Below are positions 1-4,572 of a stretch of 7,460 nucleotides of DNA, piece after piece. The position numbers and the translations under genes were made by a program. Positions within the stretch are counted from its first letter, which is position 1; every line of letters starts with the position of its first letter. Location: contig JAKASY010000082.1 in NCBI GenBank assembly GCA_021817625.1, positions 1-7,460 of the forward strand. The letters run 5' to 3'. The notes under the pieces are model-generated. The model had not been told where the DNA came from, made no database searches, and was given only the letters and a program-made list of their open reading frames with translations. Source of the stretch: Bacillota bacterium. Lineage in GTDB: Bacteria; Bacillota_E; JAJZYS01; JAILZS01.

Positions 1-101
1 CCGCCGACCGTGAGGCGCCCGTCGCCGTAGCGTGTACGGCGCCGCGCTAAGGTCGTGGCGGACTACGCAGCGCAGGACAAGGGCGTTTGTGGAAAGACCA
101 T
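1..101. other. no recognisable gene
   Basis: The minus strand beyond the TAG at 102-104 may hold more of the decayed BNR-protein gene: MVFPQTPLSC follows in frame, then a second stop. Nothing is recognisable after that, and nothing is visible on the plus strand. Confidence 0.4.
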
Positions 102-663
102 CTAGCCGACCCGAGCGGACACCATGTCGAGGCCGACCGACTCGACGTTGTTTACCGCCAGCGCCTTTGTCCAGGCCCTGCCGCGATCCGTGGTCGTGTA
201 GAGCGTGACGAGGGGGTTGCCGCTCGACGCGGTCGGCGCCGCTGCGGCCACGCCGTCGTCCGCGGTGGCGAACGACACCGCGTACACGACGCCCCGCAGG
301 CCGGTGTCGTCCAGCGCGACCGTCCGCCACCTGGCGCCCGCGTCGCCTGTCTCGTAACCGTAGAGCGGCGAGGGACTCGCCCGCGAACGAGCCGTTCAGC
401 ACGAGCGGCCGGCCGTCGGCGAAGGCCGTGGCCAGTGGCCCGTCTTGGCCAAGAAGCCTGCCCGCACCGGTCCAGGCACGGCCACCGTTGGCCGTCGCCT
501 CGACGGTGAACTCGGCTTGGCCGGCGCCCGCGCGCATGTTGGTCAAGGCGACGTCGTGCCGAGCGTCGAACTCGAGCGCGCCTGCGGCCAGGGCTTGCAT
601 GCGGCCAATCGGCGTCCAGCGCCGGCCACCATCCGTCGTCAGGAGCAGACGGGCGTATACTGT
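102..663 (-). pseudogene. 3' part of a broken secreted BNR/Ycf48-like repeat protein gene
   Basis: Reading the minus strand from about 663 down gives VYARLLLTTDGGRRWTPIG, then a second repeat ending NGGRAWTGAG, then after a frameshift GYETGDAGARWRTV and a last repeat with TTTDRGRAWTKAL. These are the Asp/Gly-box (BNR) motifs of sialidase-like and Ycf48-like beta-propeller proteins. In that family such proteins are usually exported. The frame breaks near 363-370: GESLAA is in one frame and LYGYETG in another. It ends at a TAG (102-104) where the family pattern VGW would have tryptophan (TGG to TAG). The signal peptide and first strand are found separately at 1505-1664 on the same strand, with hicBA and a CRISPR remnant between. 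I read this as one gene split by an insertion and then decayed. Two unrelated remnants would be the alternative. The substrate cannot be inferred. Confidence 0.65.
656..661 (+). promoter_or_regulatory. possible -10 element for hicBA
   Basis: TATACT is a near-consensus -10 hexamer in very GC-rich surroundings and lies 18 nt before the hicB GTG start. No good -35 is visible 16-18 nt upstream (CCGTCG at 633-638). It overlaps codons of the broken BNR gene on the other strand, so it may be fortuitous. Confidence 0.3.
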
Positions 664-679
664 CCCTGAGGTGGGTTGA

Positions 680-889
680 GTGACGCTTCCTGTGGTGTTG
701 GAAGCCGGCGAGGATGGGTTCGTGGTCGCCGAGTGTCCGGCGCTACCCGGGTGCGTGACGCAAGGGCGGTCGGAGGCGGAGGCGCTCGAGAACATCAGAG
801 AGGCCATCGCCGCTTGGATGGCTGTCGAGACTGCGAAGCACAGTGGCTCTCGCTCGGCGGACGCGAAGGTCGTCCAGGTCGCTCTGTAG
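680..889 (+). CDS. hicB: HicB-family antitoxin
   Basis: A 69-residue protein of the short HicB type, the antitoxin that binds and neutralises the HicA mRNA interferase. Residues 4-43 fit the family pattern: PVVLEAGEDGFVVAECPALP, then GCVTQG (24-29), then EALENIREAI (34-43). This is the partly degraded RNase H-like fold. There is no room for a C-terminal HTH or ribbon-helix-helix domain, so operon autoregulation by DNA binding is not evident. The start is GTG at 680: an in-frame TGA (677-679) sits directly before it, and GAGGTGGG at 668-675 supplies a Shine-Dalgarno site. The stop TAG shares its G with the GTG of hicA (TAGTG), implying translational coupling. The antitoxin-first order is a common alternative to hicA-hicB. 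The operon lies inside a broken BNR-protein gene, suggesting acquisition. Confidence 0.85.
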   Translation: MTLPVVLEAGEDGFVVAECPALPGCVTQGRSEAEALENIREAIAAWMAVETAKHSGSRSADAKVVQVAL

Positions 890-1098
890 TGCCGCCCCTC
901 CCGCGCGCCTTCGAGCGCCTTGGATGGTCGGTGGCTAGACGGGTCGGGAGCCACGTGATTCTGACCAAAGTGGGTGCGACGGCAAACCTGTCGGTGCCCG
1001 ACCACACGGAGTTGGACCGTGGCCTTCTGCGAAGCCTGGTCCGGCTGAGCGGGGTTCCCGTGGAGGAGTTCTTGAACGCGGTCGACGACGTGCGGTGA
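889..1098 (+). CDS. hicA: HicA-family mRNA interferase toxin, with shortened N-terminus
   Basis: A 69-residue HicA-like toxin, a double-stranded-RNA-binding-fold ribonuclease that cleaves mRNA until HicB blocks it. The diagnostic stretch RRVGSHVILTK (17-27) carries the catalytic histidine, His22. It is followed by LSVPDHTELDRGLLRSLVRL and a C-terminal GVPVEEFL, matching the usual pattern of VP-H-EL-G-LR-I-R-G and EEF. GTG at 889 overlaps the hicB stop by one base, as expected for coupled translation. Oddity: family members normally read LPR, then about seven residues (a G-x-E-V/L-I start of helix 1), then LERLGW. Here LPR runs straight into AFERLGW, as though about 21 nt were deleted in frame. 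Whether the toxin is still active is uncertain. Bases 932-943 of this gene nearly match the start of the nearby CRISPR spacer. Confidence 0.82.
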   Translation: MPPLPRAFERLGWSVARRVGSHVILTKVGATANLSVPDHTELDRGLLRSLVRLSGVPVEEFLNAVDDVR

Positions 1099-1120
1099 CA
1101 GACGGCTGTTTCGTGGGAAG

Positions 1121-1140
1121 GCCCGGCCGCCTAGCCGGGC
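1121..1140 (+). terminator. terminator-like hairpin after hicA
   Basis: A perfect 7-bp GC stem (GCCCGGC at 1121-1127 with GCCGGGC at 1134-1140) and a 6-nt loop, 22 nt past the hicA stop. It is followed by TTGCACCATTTTAT, a weak and interrupted T-rich tail that is still the most AT-rich stretch nearby. Likely ends hicBA transcription. Confidence 0.5.
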
Positions 1141-1310
1141 TTGCACCATTTTATGGGACTCCATGCCATGCAGGCGGGGCTGGTCGGAGCGCTGCTATGG
1201 GGTGTGCCAGCCCGCGGGCGACAGCCACCGCCTTCCGGCCGCCCGTGCCAAGGCGCGCTGGGGAGACGCGGACGTGTCCACCGAGGCGGCATCGACCGGG
1301 GCGGCCGCTA
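1141..1310. other. unassigned stretch upstream of the mini-CRISPR
   Basis: No protein with family resemblance is visible on either strand here. It would be the leader side of the CRISPR remnant if the repeat is read in its usual type I-E orientation. Only the short AT-rich patch at about 1147-1155 stands out, and no convincing -35/-10 pair is seen. Nothing resembling cas1 or cas2 ends is recognisable. Confidence 0.4.
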
Positions 1311-1398
1311 GGCTCCCCCGTGCGAGCGGGGATGAGCCTGGCTCGACGGGCTCATCCCGTCGTGACCTTCGGCTCCCCCGTGCGAGCGGCACGGGCCA
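1311..1398 (+). CRISPR. orphan type I-E-like mini-CRISPR: one repeat, one spacer, one degenerate repeat
   Basis: Positions 1311-1329 and 1371-1389 are identical over 19 nt (GGCTCCCCCGTGCGAGCGG), 60 nt apart. The first copy continues as GGATGAGCC to 1338, giving a 28-nt unit with the CCCCG/CGGGG mini-hairpin and GATGAGCC 3' handle typical of type I-E repeats. The 1339-1370 interval is exactly 32 nt, a standard I-E spacer length. The second repeat is intact in its first two thirds and eroded in the last nine bases, as trailer-end repeats often are. No further copy lies 60 nt before or after. Neighbouring open frames here translate to LPRASGDEP and SPLARGS-type peptides, a known false-protein signature of I-E arrays. 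No cas genes are in the window, so processing would need Cascade/Cas6e encoded elsewhere. It shares an apparent inserted block with hicBA. Orientation is inferred from the repeat alone. Confidence 0.7.
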
Positions 1399-1504
1399 CG
1401 CCTTGCCGTATGGACTTGGCATCGTGCGCGGGCGCGTCCTGACCGCCTGCTCTTGGCTGTGTCCTCACCCACCCCCGCCGTCCCCCTGCGCGTCGCCTTG
1501 GCGC

Positions 1505-1664
1505 GAGCGCCGGGACGGACCACGGCGTAGCCCACGTCTGCGGACCGGAAGCTGAGCGCTTCGACGAGAGGCGACGGCCCGGCAAGCGCGGGCGCGACCG
1601 CGACGAGGGCGAGCGCCGCGCCGATGAGCGCTCCGGCGGGGATGAAGGGATGTCTCTTGGCCAC
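1505..1664 (-). pseudogene. 5' part of the broken BNR/Ycf48-like gene (signal peptide and first strand)
   Basis: A GTG start at 1664 is preceded by AAGGAGG (1678-1672) with a 7-nt spacer. It opens a protein with a textbook export signal: KRH at residues 3-5, a hydrophobic core at about 8-24, and an APALAG cleavage region near residue 28. Then comes ALSFRSADVGYAVV (36-49), the first strand of a Ycf48-like repeat. Family resemblance ends about residue 54. The frame stays open to a stop at 1308 only by running through the CRISPR remnant. The expected continuation (an LLLTTDGGRRW-type motif) is found at about 620-655, same strand, so the gene appears split by the hicBA/CRISPR block. It sits 72 nt downstream of a small membrane-protein gene and may once have been co-transcribed with it. 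A truncated product might still be translated and exported. Confidence 0.6.
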
Positions 1665-1736
1665 CGCGAGGCCTCCTTGGCGCCAGGGCATGGCAGGCCT
1701 CGCGTGCGAGCCACCCCCATCGTCGTGGGCGCGGCA

Positions 1737-2057
1737 CTATGCCGTCCGGCCCCGGGTCGAGGGGCCGCCGTCCGTCCACCACCATGGGCTGCGCCTCGTG
1801 GCCCGAGACCAGCCCAGCCACAGGGCCGTCCACGCGGCGAGCCCCAAGGCGGCGCCGAGGAGCGCGTCCGGGCCCGCCACCCCGACGAGCGGCCGCATGA
1901 CGCCACCGACAGCCTGCGGGTGGGCGTGCGCGAAGGCGATGACCAGCGCTCGCTCCCGCTCCACCGCCGCCGCGTAGCCCACGGCGGTGCCGGCTGCCGC
2001 AAGGGCCGCGGCCAGCGCCGCGCCGGCGACGCCGGGGCCGCACGCGCGTCCGCTCAC
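1737..2057 (-). CDS. small predicted membrane protein, possibly a PAP2-phosphatase N-terminal remnant
   Basis: A 106-residue protein with two hydrophobic helices: about residues 8-31 (AGAALAAALAAAGTAVGYAA) and about 63-83 (DALLGAALGLAAWTALWLGW). Between them lies ERERALVIAFAHAHPQAVGG, then VMRPLVGVAG. This layout (helix, amphipathic stretch, a proline/glycine turn, helix) recalls the first third of PAP2-superfamily phosphatases. The catalytic KxxxxxxRP, SGH and H-x-x-x-D motifs are absent, and the protein ends in a Trp- and Arg-rich tail. It may be a truncated PAP2 gene, an unrelated small membrane protein, or not a gene. The GTG start at 2057 has only a weak ribosome site (GGTGG). Gene order suggests pairing with the exported BNR protein downstream. 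Confidence 0.4.
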   Translation of the reverse strand: MSGRACGPGVAGAALAAALAAAGTAVGYAAAVERERALVIAFAHAHPQAVGGVMRPLVGVAGPDALLGAALGLAAWTALWLGWSRATRRSPWWWTDGGPSTRGRTA

Positions 2058-2127
2058 GGCTCGCCACCGTGGCGCGTGGCGGGAAACCGCGCGCTCGCGG
2101 GCTTGGGGCCGGACCGGACGACCTTTG

Positions 2128-2139
2128 GCATGGCCATGC
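2128..2139. repeat. 12-bp perfect palindrome
   Basis: GCATGGCCATGC is its own reverse complement. It lies in the 249-nt gap between the divergently read membrane-protein gene (start 2057, minus) and the excisionase-like gene (start 2307, plus), where an operator could sit. No function is shown. Confidence 0.35.
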
Positions 2140-2234
2140 GACGGGGTTCGCCGGCCGCCTGTCGATCCCCGGGGGCGCGATCCACCCCAGGCAAGTTGCA
2201 GGTTCCCGCCCGCCTCCGTCCTGACGTGCCGCGT

Positions 2235-2250
2235 GGCCGCGGCTGCGGCC
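2235..2250. repeat. short inverted repeat upstream of the excisionase-like gene
   Basis: GGCCGC (2235-2240) pairs with GCGGCC (2245-2250) across a 4-nt loop, 56 nt before the ATG at 2307. It could be an operator or a small RNA hairpin, but GC-rich inverted repeats this short arise easily by chance here. I see no clear -35/-10 in the 2058-2306 gap. Confidence 0.25.
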
Positions 2251-2306
2251 GGGCATGCTCACGTTGCCGGCCCACGCGGCCCCGACCTCTTCCGGGGGGA
2301 ATGCCC

Positions 2307-2591
2307 ATGGCCGCCCGCCGCTGTCGCGCGACCGCCACCGGTCCCGCGCCCCGCGCCTCGGACCTGCCCGATGTCCTGAGCCCCGAGCAGGCCGCGAGCC
2401 TGCTGCGGGTGTCCGTGAACACCCTGTACGCCGAGGTGCGCGCCGGCCGCATCCCCCACCTGCGGCTGGGACGGGGGATCCGCATCTCCAAGGCGGCGCT
2501 CCTCGGCGCGCTCGCCGGCGGCCCGAGCGCGCAGGAGGAGGGCGTCTCCCGTCTAAGACTTGTGCGGGGCTCCGCGCACCGGGAGGGTTAG
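2307..2591 (+). CDS. excisionase-like HTH DNA-binding protein
   Basis: A 94-residue protein whose residues 23-72 form a MerR-like winged-helix of the excisionase family (HTH_17 type). The order is LSPEQAASLLRVSVNTLYAE (24-43), then VRAGRIPHLRLGRGIRISKA (44-63). The helix-turn-helix is followed by the P-x-x-R-x-G-R-x-x-R-I wing. In integrative elements such proteins bind next to att sites and steer the integrase towards excision, or act as regulators. The ATG at 2307 was chosen because GGGGGGA (2294-2300) lies 6 nt upstream; the in-frame ATG at 2301 would touch it. The integrase gene starts 3 nt after the stop, and the tail of this gene carries its Shine-Dalgarno, so the two form one operon. 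Residues 1-22 and 73-94 look disordered. Activity as a true recombination directionality factor is inferred from position. Confidence 0.78.
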   Translation: MAARRCRATATGPAPRASDLPDVLSPEQAASLLRVSVNTLYAEVRAGRIPHLRLGRGIRISKAALLGALAGGPSAQEEGVSRLRLVRGSAHREG

Positions 2592-2594
2592 CCC

Positions 2595-3791
2595 TTGCAG
2601 GGCAGCTTGGTGAAGCGGGGCAAGAAAGGCCTCTACAGCGTGGTCCTCCACCTGCGCGAGAAGGATCCCATCACCGGTCGGGACAAGGTGCGCTGGTTCG
2701 CCACGGGCACGACCTCCAAGCGCGAGGCCCAGGCGGTCCTGGCGCGCATCCTGGCCGAGTACAACAGCGGCGCGGCCCTGCCGAGCGCGCGCGCCTCCTC
2801 GCCCCGGCTGGGCGAGTACCTGGGCGAGTGGCTCGAGAGCAAGGAGCGCCGCCTGCGCGCCTCCACGGCGCAGGGCTACCGCTCGGTCGTCCGCCACCGG
2901 CTCGTGCCCGGGCTGGGCCGCTACCGGCTCTGCGACCTCACTCCGCCCCTCCTGGAGGCGTACTTCCTGCGCGAGAGCGACTCCCCGCGCCTGGACCGCC
3001 GCAAGACGCCCCTCTCCCCCGGGTACGTCGCCTACGAGGCGAACGTGCTCAAGTCGGCCCTCGCCGACGCCGTGCGCTGGGGGCTCCTCGCCCAGAGCCC
3101 GATGGAGCGCGTGGCCCTGCCGCGCGTGCCGCGCCGCGAGCCGCGCTACTTGACGCCCGACGAGGCGCGCCGCTTCCTCGAGGAGGCGCGCCGCTCGAGC
3201 CGCTACCACGCCCTCTACCTCCTGGCCATCGGCGGTGGCCTGCGCATCGGCGAGATCGCCGCCCTGCGCTGGCCCGACGTGGACCTGGAGCACGGCGTCG
3301 TGCGCGTGCGCCACAGCCTGAACTACAAGGCGAGGCCGCCCGTGCTCGGGCCGACCAAGAGCGGGCGCACGCGCACCGTGGACATCGGCGAGGACACCGC
3401 AGAGGCGCTTCGCCGCCATGCCCGCGCCCAGTCGGAGCAGCGGCTGGCCGGCGGGCCGGGCTGGGGCGGCGAAGGCTTCGTGTTCACGACGGCCACCGGC
3501 CGCCACATCTGGCGCGAGGAGCTCAAGCGCGCCGACTTCGACCCGATCTGCGACCGCGTCGGCCTGCCGCGCATCCGCCTGCACGACCTGCGCCACACGA
3601 TGGCGACGCTCATGCTCGCCCAGGGCGTGCACCCGAAGGTGGTGCAGGAGCGCCTGGGCCACGCGAGCATCTCCATCACGCTCGACACCTACTCCGCGGT
3701 CATCCCCGGCCTGCAGCGCGAGGCGGCCCGCCTGATCGAGGCGGTCACCGCCGCGCGCCCCGACGCCGCCCTGCCCGCGCCTTCCCGTTAG
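2595..3791 (+). CDS. tyrosine recombinase (phage/ICE-type integrase)
   Basis: A 398-residue site-specific integrase that would catalyse insertion and excision of a mobile element between attP and attB. Domains in order: an arm-type DNA-binding strand region (about 1-60, with TGTTSKREAQAVLARI typical of its end); a core-binding SAM-like domain (about 70-170, LGEYLGEWLESKERRLRAST); and the catalytic domain (about 185-370). All catalytic residues are visible: Arg217 in GGGLRIGE, Lys255 in PTKSGRTR, His330 and Arg333 in LHDLRHT, His356 in LGHAS and nucleophile Tyr366 in LDTYSAV. Length is normal and no frame damage is seen, so it is probably functional. The TTG start at 2595 has GGGAGGG (2581-2587) 7 nt upstream. 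It follows the excisionase-like gene by 3 nt. About 80 nt past its stop lies the truncated ku gene, marking a likely integration boundary. No cargo clearly belonging to the element is recognised. Confidence 0.95.
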   Translation: MQGSLVKRGKKGLYSVVLHLREKDPITGRDKVRWFATGTTSKREAQAVLARILAEYNSGAALPSARASSPRLGEYLGEWLESKERRLRASTAQGYRSVVRHRLVPGLGRYRLCDLTPPLLEAYFLRESDSPRLDRRKTPLSPGYVAYEANVLKSALADAVRWGLLAQSPMERVALPRVPRREPRYLTPDEARRFLEEARRSSRYHALYLLAIGGGLRIGEIAALRWPDVDLEHGVVRVRHSLNYKARPPVLGPTKSGRTRTVDIGEDTAEALRRHARAQSEQRLAGGPGWGGEGFVFTTATGRHIWREELKRADFDPICDRVGLPRIRLHDLRHTMATLMLAQGVHPKVVQERLGHASISITLDTYSAVIPGLQREAARLIEAVTAARPDAALPAPSR

Positions 3792-3808
3792 CGCGGCGTT
3801 AGCGCGGC
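3787..3808. repeat. 11-bp perfect tandem duplication at the integrase stop
   Basis: GTTAGCGCGGC occurs twice back to back (3787-3797 and 3798-3808). The first copy contains the integrase TAG. Short direct repeats beside an integrase gene can be arm-type integrase or excisionase sites, or a replication-slippage product. There is no further support. Confidence 0.6.
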
Positions 3809-4012
3809 CGCCGCGGGCGCGCGCCGGGTGCCCGCGGCGCAACGCAGCGCACTCCCAAGGGGAACGCCTCCCACCTTGCGGTACTGTATGGGAGCGGCGC
3901 AGGGCGCATGGAGATAGCGCAGGCGCACGTCCCTCGACTCGGTGGCGGCGTACAGGCGCACGGGAATGGTCACGAGGCCGAACGACAATACCCCTTTCCA
4001 CAGGCTGCGCAC
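3788..4012 (-). pseudogene. ku: truncated Ku DNA-end-binding protein gene (N-terminal 47 residues only)
   Basis: The first 47 residues are unmistakable bacterial Ku: RSLWKGVLSFGLVTIPVRLY (2-21), then ATESRDVRL, then HAPCAAPIQYRKV (35-47). Bacterial Ku is a homodimer of roughly 250-300 residues that binds broken DNA ends and recruits LigD for non-homologous end joining. Family members continue after YRKV with C-P-x-C and the beta-barrel. Here the sequence switches at about 3872 to GGVPLGSALRCAAGT, unlike Ku, and stops at 3788-3790, giving only 74 codons. The start is GTG at 4012 with GGAGGTGG (4024-4017) 4 nt upstream. The integrase gene ends about 80 nt beyond the break. Disruption by integration is inferred; the missing 3' part is not in this window. 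The remnant cannot form the DNA-encircling ring. Confidence 0.8.
3809..3839 (+). terminator. strong GC hairpin after the integrase gene
   Basis: A 10-bp perfect stem (CGCCGCGGGC at 3809-3818 with its complement at 3830-3839) and an 11-nt loop, 17 nt past the integrase stop. No T-tract follows on either strand, so it is terminator-like in position and stability but lacks the intrinsic-terminator tail. It could also be part of an attachment region. Confidence 0.4.
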
Positions 4013-4088
4013 CGCGCCACCTCCAACGCTAGCGTGCCCAGCGGCGCGGGGGCGGCGGCGGGACGCGAGCAGGAAGCGAGGTGCTAAC

Positions 4089-4526
4089 GTGTCCCGTGAC
4101 GGTGACGGCGTGCCCGACGGCGGGCGGCGCGAGATGCCCTGGCTCATGCCCGTCCTGACCGCGCGCGGCGGGGTCGAGGCGGTCGCGTTCTACGAGCGCG
4201 CCCTGGGCGCTGAGGCGGCAGAGGTGCTCACCGCGCCGGACGGCGCCGTGGCCGCCCGGATGCGCACCGGCGGGGCGCCATTCATGGTCTCCGACGAGTC
4301 GCCCGAGCACGGAAACCACAGCCCGCCGCGCCTGGGTGGCAGCACGGTGCGCCTCGCGCTCGTCGTCGCGGACCCCGACGCGCACGCCCGCGCCGTGGCG
4401 GCGGGCGCCGGGCCGGTGCACGCGGTGGACGACCAGCCCTGGGGATGGCGCCAGGGCCGTGTGGAGGACGCCTTCGGGCACCAGTGGGAGATCGGCCGCC
4501 CGCTCCCCGGCGTGCGCACGGCCTAG
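4089..4526 (+). CDS. VOC-superfamily (PhnB/glyoxalase-like) protein
   Basis: A 145-residue protein with a PhnB-like vicinal-oxygen-chelate fold, built from two beta-alpha-beta-beta-beta units. The first runs from about residue 19, with LMPVLTARGGVEAVAFYERA (19-38) then LGAE. The second spans about 92-136, with LALVVADPDAHARAVAAGA, then DDQPWGWRQGRVEDAFGHQW. The ending D-x-FGH-x-W is the family hallmark. VOC proteins include glyoxalases, dioxygenases and resistance proteins, and the substrate cannot be told from sequence. The GTG at 4089 was chosen for GAGGTG (4078-4083) 5 nt upstream. ATG at 4134 (residue 16), where the fold really begins, is an alternative with a poorer ribosome site. It is read divergently from the ku remnant (76 nt between starts) and stands 46 nt before the flavin oxidoreductase gene, probably in the same operon. 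Confidence 0.82.
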   Translation: MSRDGDGVPDGGRREMPWLMPVLTARGGVEAVAFYERALGAEAAEVLTAPDGAVAARMRTGGAPFMVSDESPEHGNHSPPRLGGSTVRLALVVADPDAHARAVAAGAGPVHAVDDQPWGWRQGRVEDAFGHQWEIGRPLPGVRTA

Positions 4527-4572
4527 CGGCGGCTCGGGGCGGCACGACAAGGCAAGGGCAGGGAGTGCGCTC

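Noticed and set aside
865..871. Seven-base match (GAAGGTC) between hicB and the reverse complement of the spacer's 3' end
   Set aside because: It lies at the non-seed end on the opposite strand and is too short to matter.
676..888. Upstream extension of HicA in its own frame through hicB
   Set aside because: It overlaps the clear HicB frame out of register and has no HicA-like residues; the coupled GTG at 889 is the natural start.
1251..1279. Possible third CRISPR repeat 60 nt upstream of the first
   Set aside because: Alignment gives under half matching bases, no better than chance in this composition.
1163..1555. Open frames on both strands across 1163-1555 giving LPRASGDEP or SPLARGS peptides
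   Set aside because: They are translations of the CRISPR-like repeats; no protein-family resemblance.
1650..2306. Upstream extension of the excisionase-like protein by more than 200 residues
   Set aside because: The added part is Arg/Pro/Ala-rich with no family resemblance, and a good ribosome site marks the ATG at 2307.
3840..3880. tRNA-end attachment site at the integrase flank
   Set aside because: No tRNA arm or T-loop pattern is present; the flank is ku coding sequence.
2255..4001. Long open frames overlapping the integrase on both strands
   Set aside because: Arg/Ala/Pro-rich shadows; the integrase frame holds all catalytic residues.
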